A DNA stretch of 64,000 nucleotides from SIG452 sp045638525. GTDB taxonomy: Bacteria; Bacillota; Clostridia; UMGS1840. A program made the translations under genes and the position numbers. The stretch covers positions 215,115 to 279,114 of the forward strand of contig JAZUBQ010000005.1 of the NCBI GenBank assembly GCA_045638525.1, given 5' to 3'. The stretch's first letter is position 1. Each line of letters begins with the position of its first letter. The notes under the pieces are model-generated. The model made no database searches and was not told the DNA's origin. It saw only the letters and a program-made list of their open reading frames with translations. This document shows, piece after piece, positions 54,087 to 61,604 of this stretch.

Positions 54087-55466
54087 TTAACCGTTTACAG
54101 CGGCTACAAACTTTTTCATACCGCTGTTCCCTGCTTCGGTATTTTTAAATACGCCACAGTTTTCCAAAATCTTCGAAAAGATTTGTCCAACTTCTTCCTT
54201 TTTAGAATCGGTTAATTCACCAAGCTCGGTTTTCAGTCTTGCAGGTAACACCGCTAACCCCATTGCTTCGATTAAACCGATATTTTCTTTTTTGATGTGA
54301 TGATATTCGCTGTGGGGATGGAAGATACCTAAGGGATGTTCGTCCGTGGTACGGTTGTTTCTTAAGATTAAATCCAATTCAAAATGTCCGTCACGGAAAC
54401 GAGCAATAGGAGTGATGGTGTTATGCGGTGCATCAGTATGTGCTAAAATCTCACAGGACTCGTCTGAATACCCACGCCATACCGTCAAAATCTTATCACC
54501 CAAATCACAAAGCTCTTCAATGGAATCTCCAATCAAACGAATGGTGGACAGTGCCCAATCAACAACGTAAGCTTTCACATTGGAATAACCATCAAATGTT
54601 ACATCAAAGCGACTGCCGCATTTTGCCATAGGAAATTCATAATTCCCACCCTGAAAATGGTCGTGAGTTAAGATAGAACCGCCAACAATCGGTAAATCAG
54701 CATTGGATCCCACAAAATAATGCGGGAATTTTTCTACAAAATGAAGCAATTTGGAAAACGTTGCACGATTGATTTTCATAGGTGTATGTGCACAGTTAAG
54801 CAAAATACAATGTTCATTGTAATACACATACGGCGAATACTGAAGTGCCCATTGTTCGCCACACAAATCCACAGGAATAATTCTGTGATTTGCTCTGGGG
54901 GGATGGTTCTGATGTCCGCGAAAACCAACGTTTTCGGGGCATAATAAACACTTGGGATATCCTGTCTGTTTCACCGTTTTTGCCGCTGCAATTTCTTTTG
55001 GGTCTTTTTCCGGTTTGGATAAATTGATGGTAATATCCAAATCACCGTAAACGGTATTTGTTTTCCATTTTAAATCACGTTTTACACGCTCAGTCATAAT
55101 GTAGTTGGAATTTTTGGATAACGCATAAAATAAATCGGTGGCATCTTCCGGATTCTTATCATATGCGGACCAGAAATCACGAGAGAGATTACCGGGAGTC
55201 GGAGTAAAATAATCCATAATTTCTGCAGACAAAATGTCACGGAACGTAACCGTGTTCTGCTCAAGCTCCCCATTTTCATAAGCTACATCACAAAGTCCGT
55301 TCAAAACCGCTTCAATGTTGCCTTCGGGTGTATACTCTACACGTTCAAATGAAGCAGCACCTACTAAATTCAAAATACGATTTGCAACATAACATTCGTC
55401 CATTGCTGTAATCATTTTGTTGGCAATTCCGTAATCTAACAATTCAGATAAATACTTGTTTATCAT
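54087..55466 (-). CDS. galT: UDP-glucose-hexose-1-phosphate uridylyltransferase, class II GalT
   Basis: A 459-residue enzyme of the Leloir pathway that swaps UMP between UDP-glucose and galactose-1-phosphate. The long form with CLLCPENVGFRGHQNHPPRANHR and the active-site region GGSILTHDHFQGG near residue 262-274 is the Gram-positive class II GalT. It overlaps galK by 4 bases and touches the phosphopantetheinyl transferase start. galE is not in the window. Confidence 0.95.
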   Translation of the reverse strand: MINKYLSELLDYGIANKMITAMDECYVANRILNLVGAASFERVEYTPEGNIEAVLNGLCDVAYENGELEQNTVTFRDILSAEIMDYFTPTPGNLSRDFWSAYDKNPEDATDLFYALSKNSNYIMTERVKRDLKWKTNTVYGDLDITINLSKPEKDPKEIAAAKTVKQTGYPKCLLCPENVGFRGHQNHPPRANHRIIPVDLCGEQWALQYSPYVYYNEHCILLNCAHTPMKINRATFSKLLHFVEKFPHYFVGSNADLPIVGGSILTHDHFQGGNYEFPMAKCGSRFDVTFDGYSNVKAYVVDWALSTIRLIGDSIEELCDLGDKILTVWRGYSDESCEILAHTDAPHNTITPIARFRDGHFELDLILRNNRTTDEHPLGIFHPHSEYHHIKKENIGLIEAMGLAVLPARLKTELGELTDSKKEEVGQIFSKILENCGVFKNTEAGNSGMKKFVAAVNG

Positions 55467-56737
55467 AATACTTGAATTCCTCCGTGATTTCTAATGAAGA
55501 GGATATGACATTTTCCTTCTCCAAACACACTTTCAATAGCAGACTTAAACTCATCCACCATTTCTACAGGCACAAAATTCTGGGTGGTACCACCAAAGCC
55601 GCCACCATGCACACGATAAGCACCTTTTCCTTCCAACATACTCTGCGCAATATAAATTGCCAGAGAAAGTCCCTGTTCTTTGGGATTGACAGTAGCATAC
55701 ACATTTTGTAAAAATCTAAAAGAAGAATTACCGGAAGCAATAATATTCTTTTTAAAGGTTTCAAAATCGCCATTGTTTAAAGCTTCTACTTCTGCTTCCA
55801 CACGTTTGTTATCATCCAGATAATGCAAGGAACGAAGCACAGCACGGTCACCGAATTGCTCTCTTAATGCAGTGATTTCAGAAAGAATTTCTTCTTTGGT
55901 TACTTCTCTTAATACCGCTTTTCCAAAATAGCCTGCAACTGCTTTCATTTCGCCGGGAATACTTGCATATTCATTGGTTAAATCGGCATGATTTCCACCG
56001 GTATCCACAATACACAGTGCATATCCGCTTTTTGAGAAATCAAAATTAACTTTTTCGATCACAGGTTGTTCTTTTTCTTTAAAGTCAATGGTAATAATGC
56101 CACCAACAGAGGATGCCATCTGGTCCATCAAACCGCAGGGTTTTTTGAAATATTCATTTTCCGCATACTGTGCCATTTTAGCAATTTCCACCGCTGAAAC
56201 AGAACCTTCGTTATAAAGACCGTTCAAGATAGTTCCAATCAGAACTTCAAATGCAGCTGAAGATGACAAACCGGAACCTTTCAAAACACTCGAAGTGGTA
56301 TAAGAATCAAAACCACCGATTTTGTATCCCAACTGATTAAAACGAGCTGCCATACCTCGAATCAAAGCAACTGATTTTTCTGCTTCATCATCGTGAATCT
56401 GTAAATCTTCAACCAAAATCTCATCTGCCGGATATCCTTCGGATTTCACACGAATCCGACCATCCTCATTTTTTGCGGTAACTGAAATTACATCCAAATT
56501 TACACTACCTGCCAACACTTTACCCAAGTTGTGGTCAGTGTGATTTCCGCCAATTTCAGTTCTGCCGGGTGCAGAAAAAATCACAATGTTATCACGGTCT
56601 CCATAGATCTCGCAAAAACTTTCAACCGCTTTTATGTATCGTTGTTTTTGCATTGCAACGTTATCTTTCCCATAAAGTTCCGCTAAACGTTCATCAGCCA
56701 GATGAATGGTCTGAATTAATTGTTCTTTGTTTGCCAT
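55463..56737 (-). CDS. galK: Galactokinase
   Basis: A 424-residue GHMP-family kinase that phosphorylates galactose at C1. The signature SAPGRTEIGGNHTDHNLGKVL near residue 53 binds galactose, LKGSGLSSSAAFEVLIG near 145 is the ATP-binding motif 2, and RVHGGGFGGTTQNFV near 370 is motif 3. GCAGGAGG precedes the ATG. It is the first gene of galK-galT-PPT; no lac or gal regulator is adjacent. Confidence 0.96.
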   Translation of the reverse strand: MANKEQLIQTIHLADERLAELYGKDNVAMQKQRYIKAVESFCEIYGDRDNIVIFSAPGRTEIGGNHTDHNLGKVLAGSVNLDVISVTAKNEDGRIRVKSEGYPADEILVEDLQIHDDEAEKSVALIRGMAARFNQLGYKIGGFDSYTTSSVLKGSGLSSSAAFEVLIGTILNGLYNEGSVSAVEIAKMAQYAENEYFKKPCGLMDQMASSVGGIITIDFKEKEQPVIEKVNFDFSKSGYALCIVDTGGNHADLTNEYASIPGEMKAVAGYFGKAVLREVTKEEILSEITALREQFGDRAVLRSLHYLDDNKRVEAEVEALNNGDFETFKKNIIASGNSSFRFLQNVYATVNPKEQGLSLAIYIAQSMLEGKGAYRVHGGGFGGTTQNFVPVEMVDEFKSAIESVFGEGKCHILFIRNHGGIQVL

Positions 56738-56806
56738 AGTAGTCCTCCTGCGACTTCTCGTTTTTTCTATTTATCATATAAATTCAAATTATTTTACAAT
56801 CTTTTC

Positions 56807-57397
56807 TTACGGGTTACATTTTCCGCAAGGTTCATACATTTTTGCACACGCTTCTTCAAATGATATTGCAATCTTGGATTTTGAGAGTGAACTGCAAGTT
56901 CCTCTGTGAAACTTGGTTCCGGTTTTGGTAATATACACCGTTTCACCATTCTGTTGAATACTGGTCTGTTGTGTTTTTTCCGGTTCCGATGTAGGTTCAT
57001 CGACAGACACAATCTCAGGTGTAGGCTGTGGTTCTGCAGTGGCTTGTACAGGAACTTCTGTCGGTTTGGTTTCAACCGGCAATGCGGCACTTTCTTTCAC
57101 CGAAGACTCAACCACCGCTTCTTTCTTTGACGAAACAATATCGGCTACCACCACTTCAGCTTCCATATCGGGATCAGCCACAAGTGCCGGCTCTATGTTC
57201 AAAATCGGAGACTCCGTCGGAATCACCTCAGGATAAATCAAATCCTCTTTTTTGACAGTTTCAATCCAGGCAACATCTCTGTTCGCCGCACGACTTTGCA
57301 CCAGAGGATACAGAAGACTGTATATATTCGCACCCAAGCTGATTGCCAAAGAAAAACTAAGAATCAGTATACAATGTTTCGATTGTTTCGGACTCAT
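56807..57397 (-). CDS. Membrane-anchored protein with Cys/His C-terminal motif
   Basis: 196 residues: a cytoplasmic start, one membrane helix (HCILILSFSLAISLGANIYSLL), a Pro/Glu/Val-rich low-complexity stalk (about 75-145), and a C-terminal motif YITKTGTKFHRGTCSSL ... YEPCGKCNP. That motif, a conserved His-x3-Cys plus CxxC, is known at the ends of many exported Bacillota proteins and nucleases and may bind metal. Function unknown. GAGGGAATT precedes the ATG. Confidence 0.75.
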   Translation of the reverse strand: MSPKQSKHCILILSFSLAISLGANIYSLLYPLVQSRAANRDVAWIETVKKEDLIYPEVIPTESPILNIEPALVADPDMEAEVVVADIVSSKKEAVVESSVKESAALPVETKPTEVPVQATAEPQPTPEIVSVDEPTSEPEKTQQTSIQQNGETVYITKTGTKFHRGTCSSLSKSKIAISFEEACAKMYEPCGKCNP

Positions 57398-57525
57398 ACG
57401 ATAATTCCCTCTATCATAAACATAATAACATCTATATTATACTGTGAATTTTCTCAGATGTCAATGTATGAATCGGAATAATTTATAAAATTTTATAAAA
57501 ATTTGTAAAATTTAAAAAATAAATA

Positions 57526-57554
57526 TTGACAAATACAAAAAAATCGTGTATAAT
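57526..57554 (+). promoter_or_regulatory. Consensus promoter of the tRNA-Trp unit
   Basis: TTGACA and TATAAT are separated by 17 bases. Bases 57398-57525 ahead of it are AT-rich with no gene. Confidence 0.93.
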
Positions 57555-57573
57555 AGCCAAGTATTCAATATTT

Positions 57574-57622
57574 AGGGGTATAGTTCAGCTGGTAGAGCGA
57601 CAGTCTCCAAAACTGTGTCCCT
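57574..57622 (+). pseudogene. Truncated tRNA-Trp copy (T-arm and 3' acceptor missing)
   Basis: The 5' acceptor AGGGGTA is followed by a normal D-arm (TAGTTCAGCTGGTAGAGC) and an anticodon arm with loop CTCCAAA (anticodon CCA at 57607-57609). After the anticodon stem the sequence departs: no GGTTCGA T-loop and no matching 3' acceptor. A short TAGGG/CCCTA pairing is possible. It lies in the same transcript as the intact tRNA-Trp 45 bases downstream. Confidence 0.75.
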
Positions 57623-57666
57623 ATGTTGCAAATACTGCATAATAAAAACTTAATATGGCGCTCTTT

Positions 57667-57740
57667 AGGGGTATGATGTAATGGTAACATGCCGGTCTCC
57701 AAAACCGTTCTTGAGGGTTCGAGTCCTTCTACCCCTGCCA
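57667..57740 (+). tRNA. tRNA-Trp (anticodon CCA)
   Basis: The acceptor AGGGGTA pairs with TACCCCT, the discriminator is G, and CCA is encoded. The anticodon loop CTCCAAA reads CCA, and the T-loop GGTTCGAGTCC is intact. The D-arm GATGTAATGGTAACAT is short. This is the functional copy, and it is also the tRNA that the T-box at 33840 would sense. Confidence 0.95.
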
Positions 57741-57747
57741 ATATATT

Positions 57748-57778
57748 TGGCTCAAACAGTGGGTTTGAGCCATTTTTT
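57748..57778 (+). terminator. Terminator of the tRNA-Trp unit
   Basis: A 10-bp stem TGGCTCAAAC / GTTTGAGCCA with a 5-base loop is followed by six Ts. Confidence 0.92.
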
Positions 57779-58003
57779 ATTGCCAATTTTTAAGAGCGGC
57801 AATCTTCACTTTTTTGAGCAGCAATTTTGATTTTATATAATTTTTGAGTATATTTCTGTTGACTGCGCATGGTCTTGTGAGTCAAATATTTATGCCCGAA
57901 ATGAGCATCAATTTTGCATACGGTCGCATCCGTTTCTAACAATTCCGTCTGCTACATCATCATTTTAGCATCACAACACTAATTAATATATGTATCTGTG
58001 TCA
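57779..58003. other. Gap with a possible relic frame
   Basis: No intact gene. On the minus strand 57790-57957 is open for about 56 codons (ending QKSEDCRS) but begins just after a stop and has no start codon with a ribosome binding site. It may be the tail of a lost gene of the integrated element. Confidence 0.35.
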
Positions 58004-59068
58004 TCATACAGTTGTGTTTTGTAATTTTTCAATTATTTGAAGGTTTATAGGGTTTACTTCTCCTATGAATTTTTTCATTACTTTATCAAAGGAAATTAGA
58101 TATGATGTTCTATCTTTTAGTATGCAAGCATCTGAACTAGGTTCTATTACATCCATACAGCCCACGCAAAACATATCAAATATATCATTTTTTTGTAATT
58201 TTTGTTCTCTATTATACCATGCTGTAAACATTACATCCTGTAAATACTTTATTTGGGAATTTGTATATTTCCCTTTTCTGTACATCTCAGCTATTTTAGA
58301 TTTCGCAGTAATTAAAAATCCTTCATCTGCAGAAAATGCATTATTTATATATTTCATTGTTGTATCTTTTCCATCAAGACCAGAGTTTATGGAGGTTTGA
58401 TAAATGTTTTTTATATGTTCAACTATATCTATATTTTGGTCTTCACACACACGACAACCTTCAATAATAATATCACTTATTAAACAGGCCTCATTTAATT
58501 CTTTAATATAACAATTTTTAATAACTTTTTTCTCATCATTTTGTTCATATCCTGTTTTTAATTCATCAACAAATTTTTGCTTTATATTTTCATCAAACCC
58601 CTTGCGTCCAATATATGACATAATTGACCGTTTTTGTGTTTTAGATAAATTCGGTATAGATTCTATCTTGTAATGAGCATATAGATCTCTGGTAATCTCA
58701 TAAAATGTAAATACAAATTTAGCTTCAATAGCTATTTTTTTACTCATCATGTTATTTGCATAATTAGACAAGCTTACATCATCCATTATGCTAACACATG
58801 TCAACTCGTCAAGAGAAACACAATAATCAGGAATATTATTATATAGACGAAATTTATTTTTTGTAATAAACGTTATAATTTCCTTAAGTAGTTGCGAATT
58901 ATTCCTAAAATGCGTTACTATTTCAATAAAAACAGATGTCGGTAAGCTCTTATTAGTAATTTTGTTTAAGTAATCTTTTAATACATTCTCATCAACAGGA
59001 GAAGAAGTCATGCCAAGTTTGCTTCGACCAAAATATGAATAAAATGCATTTGCATCTAAAAAGTACAT
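58004..59068 (-). CDS. PIN-like domain protein, probable nuclease
   Basis: 354 residues, strongly AT-rich compared with the rest of the window. The N-terminus YFLDANAFYSYFG has the first PIN aspartate, LPTSVFIEIVTHF near residue 43 the second-position acidic residue, and near the end NDIFDMFCVGCMD and SYLISFDKVM match the later acidic motifs of PIN domains. About 230 helical residues lie between, far longer than VapC toxins (130). GGAG precedes the ATG. It has its own extended -10 promoter. It sits beside an integrase and tRNA-Trp, so transfer is likely. No antitoxin-like gene adjoins it. Confidence 0.6.
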   Translation of the reverse strand: MYFLDANAFYSYFGRSKLGMTSSPVDENVLKDYLNKITNKSLPTSVFIEIVTHFRNNSQLLKEIITFITKNKFRLYNNIPDYCVSLDELTCVSIMDDVSLSNYANNMMSKKIAIEAKFVFTFYEITRDLYAHYKIESIPNLSKTQKRSIMSYIGRKGFDENIKQKFVDELKTGYEQNDEKKVIKNCYIKELNEACLISDIIIEGCRVCEDQNIDIVEHIKNIYQTSINSGLDGKDTTMKYINNAFSADEGFLITAKSKIAEMYRKGKYTNSQIKYLQDVMFTAWYNREQKLQKNDIFDMFCVGCMDVIEPSSDACILKDRTSYLISFDKVMKKFIGEVNPINLQIIEKLQNTTV

Positions 59069-59100
59069 TATCCCAACTCCTTTTTGTACATGTTATAAAA

Positions 59101-59129
59101 ATTATATCATTAAATTATGTGTTTAACAA
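59101..59129 (-). promoter_or_regulatory. Promoter of the PIN-like gene
   Basis: On the minus strand TTGTTA and TATAAT are separated by 17 bases with an extended TGA. It ends 32 bases before the ATG. Confidence 0.82.
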
Positions 59130-59172
59130 TCCCTTAAGCCTTTTTCTTTGTTTACTGTATATCAAAATTTGA

Positions 59173-59202
59173 TACACCCCGAGTTTCAATTCTCAGGGTG
59201 TA
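59173..59202 (-). terminator. Terminator-like hairpin after the integrase
   Basis: TACACCC/GGGTGTA with an inner GAG/CTC lies 18 bases past the integrase stop. The T-rich flank is better on the plus strand, so the direction is not certain. Confidence 0.65.
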
Positions 59203-59219
59203 TTTTGTTTTGGATTCTG

Positions 59220-60434
59220 TTATATCTCGAATCCGTCCGTGATTCCGGTCAGCCTTGAGGTGTCCTTCTTTACATAGTACCTTTCGGTTATCTCTGTAGT
59301 TGTGTGTCCAAGGATATCGGCTACCGCTTTGATATTCAGTGTTTTTATGCTTCCGTCAGCACACTTTGTTCCGTTGATTAACTTAGTGGCGAAGGTGTGT
59401 CTGAATGCATGGAGTCCTTTTGTTTCTATTCCTGCAGCATCTTCTATTCTATATAGTCGTTTTCGTAGGTTAGTTGGGTTTGCGTAGTCACCGTTGGCAT
59501 CGCACACCAGCGGAGTGTCTTCTCCGAAGTAGTACTCTTTTCGCAGGTCGAGTATCATTTCTATTGCTGTGCCGTTTAGCGGTACGACTCGTTTGCTTGT
59601 GGTAGTTTTGGTTTTACCTACTTTTTTAACTTTACCGCCTATGAGCTTTGTTCCATCTCTTTGGTCGACTAATTTTACCGCTTGTCTTATTGTCATTGTC
59701 TTGTTCTCAAGGTCTATGTCGCTGTTTAGCACTCCCAGAAGTTCGCCTGTTCTCAGTCCTGTGTTGAGCATCAGAATGAATGCTCCTGCTTGTTGATATA
59801 CTCTTTTGCCTGTGGAGTATGTTCGGAAGGCTTCAGTTTTGAATTTATCAAGCGCCTCATCTGTGAAGACTTCGATGGTTTCACATTCTGGCAGGTCTTC
59901 CTTTCCTTGCGCTGATAGGAAATTTGCCTTTTTCATCATCTCCACATTGTCCATTGGATTCTTGTGTATCCGTTCTTCTACATATAGGTTTCTGTAGTAT
60001 TCGTTTAGGAGTACATATGCTTTCTTTACCAGTGAGTATGACCTTCCGAGGTACATCCAGTGATTGAGCATTGCCTTGACATCGGCAGGAGTTATATCTC
60101 CGACTACCTTATCGCCGAGCAGTGGGTAGATTTGGCATCTTGCCGTTCCTTCGAGTCTATCGTAGCTCGTTTGCTCGACTGATGGGAATTTTACTATTTC
60201 CAGCCAATTCTGTAGGCTATCTTTTAGTAGTTTCTTGCTTTCGTCTGTATCCTCGATAGCTTTTTCAAATTCTGCTATGTAAGCGGTTATCTTTTTGTTG
60301 GCTTCCTGCTTGGTAGTGCCTGAGAAGCATTTTCTTTTTCGTTCTCCTTGCTCATCCATGTACCATATAACTCCACTCCAGCGACCGTCTGTTCTTTTAT
60401 GTACATTTCCGTTTGTAAGTAGTTTTCTCTGCAT
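59220..60434 (-). CDS. int: Tyrosine-type site-specific integrase
   Basis: About 404 residues: an N-terminal arm-binding AP2-like region (NVHKRTDGRWSGVIWYMD, then RKRKCFSGTTKQEANKK), a SAM-like core-binding domain (about 75-190), and a catalytic domain. The catalytic residues are the arginine in LNTGLRTGELLGV, the HxxR in LHAFRHTFATKL, the histidine in LGHTTTEITE, and the nucleophile tyrosine in RYYV. It resembles Tn916/phage-type integrases. The ATG at 60432-60434 is chosen because AAGGAAG lies ahead; an upstream start would fall in the promoter. It lies about 2.7 kb from tRNA-Trp, a usual target. Confidence 0.92.
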   Translation of the reverse strand: MQRKLLTNGNVHKRTDGRWSGVIWYMDEQGERKRKCFSGTTKQEANKKITAYIAEFEKAIEDTDESKKLLKDSLQNWLEIVKFPSVEQTSYDRLEGTARCQIYPLLGDKVVGDITPADVKAMLNHWMYLGRSYSLVKKAYVLLNEYYRNLYVEERIHKNPMDNVEMMKKANFLSAQGKEDLPECETIEVFTDEALDKFKTEAFRTYSTGKRVYQQAGAFILMLNTGLRTGELLGVLNSDIDLENKTMTIRQAVKLVDQRDGTKLIGGKVKKVGKTKTTTSKRVVPLNGTAIEMILDLRKEYYFGEDTPLVCDANGDYANPTNLRKRLYRIEDAAGIETKGLHAFRHTFATKLINGTKCADGSIKTLNIKAVADILGHTTTEITERYYVKKDTSRLTGITDGFEI

Positions 60435-60457
60435 TATCTCACTTCCTTTATTTTGTA

Positions 60458-60506
60458 TTACCTTTTTGGCAACACAAACAATACCGTAAAGGTCGGCACA
60501 AGTCAA
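60458..60506 (-). promoter_or_regulatory. Integrase promoter and leader hairpin
   Basis: On the minus strand TTGACT (60501-60506) and TATTGT (60478-60483) are 17 bases apart. The transcribed leader then has TTGCC-AAAAA-GGTAA (60458-60472), a small hairpin just before the ribosome binding site. The same layout recurs before the gene at 60671. Confidence 0.75.
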
Positions 60507-60562
60507 GGGTTTTTGCGAATAAAAAGCATCAATTTTTCAAAAGAAAAATAATAGTAATTTTA

Positions 60563-60647
60563 TTGACATATTACCGTGTTTAGTGTATAATTCCATTAAA
60601 GTTAATCATTGAATTCAAGGGAGGTTACGCATACATTTTATGCGTAA
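60563..60647 (+). promoter_or_regulatory. Orphan consensus promoter with downstream hairpin
   Basis: TTGACA (60563-60568) and TATAAT (60586-60591) are exactly 17 bases apart on the plus strand. Downstream are GGGAGG and a perfect 9-bp hairpin TTACGCATA-CATTT-TATGCGTAA (60625-60647). No plus-strand gene follows: transcription would run antisense into the 60671 gene. A small or antisense RNA is possible. Confidence 0.7.
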
Positions 60648-60670
60648 TCTCAATTCGTTTATATAGGGGT

Positions 60671-61219
60671 TTATTCCATTGTGCCGACCATTTTATTTAT
60701 GTCGCCATCTGAGTCTACGATGATGGTTTGGGTTTTGCTTGGAGTCACATAGCCGAAGCCTTCGATGTAGGCTTTATTTTTTTCCTCTATGATTTCGTTC
60801 CTTTTTACGCTTTCCTCATCGGTGAGGTAGCAGATGTCCTTTGCCATAATTTCATCATTTGGATTTATGGGTTCTTCCGGATTCTTTTCCCATTTTGCAT
60901 AGAGAACATCGGGTTTTGTGAATTTAAATGTTGTCACCTGATTCTGCTTTGTTCTCGGATCGGTGAACCATCCTTTGAATGTATATCCGTATTTTGTTGG
61001 GACATAACTTTCGAGCCTGATGCTATCGCCATATCTTTTTGTTATTGGCCTGATAAAACTACCGCCGTCCGATGCGAATTGCAAGGTTACATTTCCTATA
61101 AATTCAATTTCGCTATCGAATATGAGTTGATTTCGCCTCATCTGCCAAGGTGCCGCCGATGCTGTTTGTGTCAGCAGTATGGTTACTGCCATTGCCGTAC
61201 ACAATACTTTTTTCTTCAT
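60671..61219 (-). CDS. Small secreted protein with one InlB-type B-repeat
   Basis: About 182 residues: a signal peptide (1-23, ending TASAAP), an InlB B-repeat (VTLQFASDGGSFIRPI ... YGYTFKGWFTDP ... VLYAKWEK), and a C-terminal region with no known domain (CYLTDEESVKRNEIIEEKNKAYIEGFGYVTP). B-repeats are usually part of long surface proteins; a free one this small is unusual. The ATG at 61217-61219 has GAGGAAG ahead. Its promoter and leader copy those of the integrase. Confidence 0.75.
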   Translation of the reverse strand: MKKKVLCTAMAVTILLTQTASAAPWQMRRNQLIFDSEIEFIGNVTLQFASDGGSFIRPITKRYGDSIRLESYVPTKYGYTFKGWFTDPRTKQNQVTTFKFTKPDVLYAKWEKNPEEPINPNDEIMAKDICYLTDEESVKRNEIIEEKNKAYIEGFGYVTPSKTQTIIVDSDGDINKMVGTME

Positions 61220-61244
61220 AAAATTCTTCCTCTCTGATTTTATA

Positions 61245-61291
61245 TTACCTTTCGGCAACACTAACATACCACAGAAGATGGCATAAGTCTA
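61245..61291 (-). promoter_or_regulatory. Promoter and leader hairpin of the 60671 gene
   Basis: On the minus strand TAGACT (61286-61291) and TATGTT (61263-61268) are 17 bases apart. The leader hairpin TTGCC-GAAA-GGTAA (61245-61258) has a GNRA tetraloop and matches the integrase leader. Confidence 0.7.
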
Positions 61292-61561
61292 CGAAGTTTT
61301 TTCAAAGTCCTTTTCTTTGATTAATGTGTATCATAATTTAATATGCTAAAATACTAAAAGAGGTTATTTGATCATAACCCCTTTCAGCATATACTTATAC
61401 AACTTAATGACTCAATTTATATTTTTCTCCATACAATTTGAATTTTTCATCAAACATCGGATTGTTATCGATTAAGCTCTGTTTGTATTCGTGAGCGTTC
61501 ATATTATGGTGAGTTGCATCAATTAAACAAGTTGCAATATGTTAATTGTATGTTAACAAAT
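61292..61561. other. Gap with relic frame and a minus-strand terminator
   Basis: A hairpin GGTTAT-TTGATC-ATAACC near 61362-61378 acts as a minus-strand terminator (T-rich flank). Just upstream of it a 28-codon minus-strand frame (61417-61503, MNAHEYKQSLIDNNP...) has no ribosome binding site and looks like the end of a lost gene. No intact gene is seen. Confidence 0.4.
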
Positions 61562-61596
61562 AAAAATCCCTGAAACGAGATGTTTCAAGGATTTTT
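61562..61596 (-). terminator. Terminator of the two-component operon
   Basis: AAAAATCC-C-TGAAAC pairs with GTTTCA-A-GGATTTTT with one mismatch; a T-run follows on the minus strand. It lies just past the histidine kinase stop. Confidence 0.85.
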
Positions 61597-61604
61597 GTGA
61601 GTTT

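Noticed and set aside
58004..59068. Calling the PIN-like gene a toxin of a VapBC system or a named phage-defence gene
   Set aside because: It is almost three times the length of VapC, no antitoxin gene adjoins it, and no known defence partner is in the window.
61417..61503. 28-codon minus-strand frame MNAHEYKQSLIDNNP
   Set aside because: No ribosome binding site and no promoter; described only as a relic in the gap entry.
57667..61604. An att-site pair marking the exact ends of the integrated element
   Set aside because: I looked for a second copy of the tRNA-Trp 3' end (GAGTCCTTCTACCCCTGCCA) to the right of the integrase and did not find one, so the element limits stay undefined.
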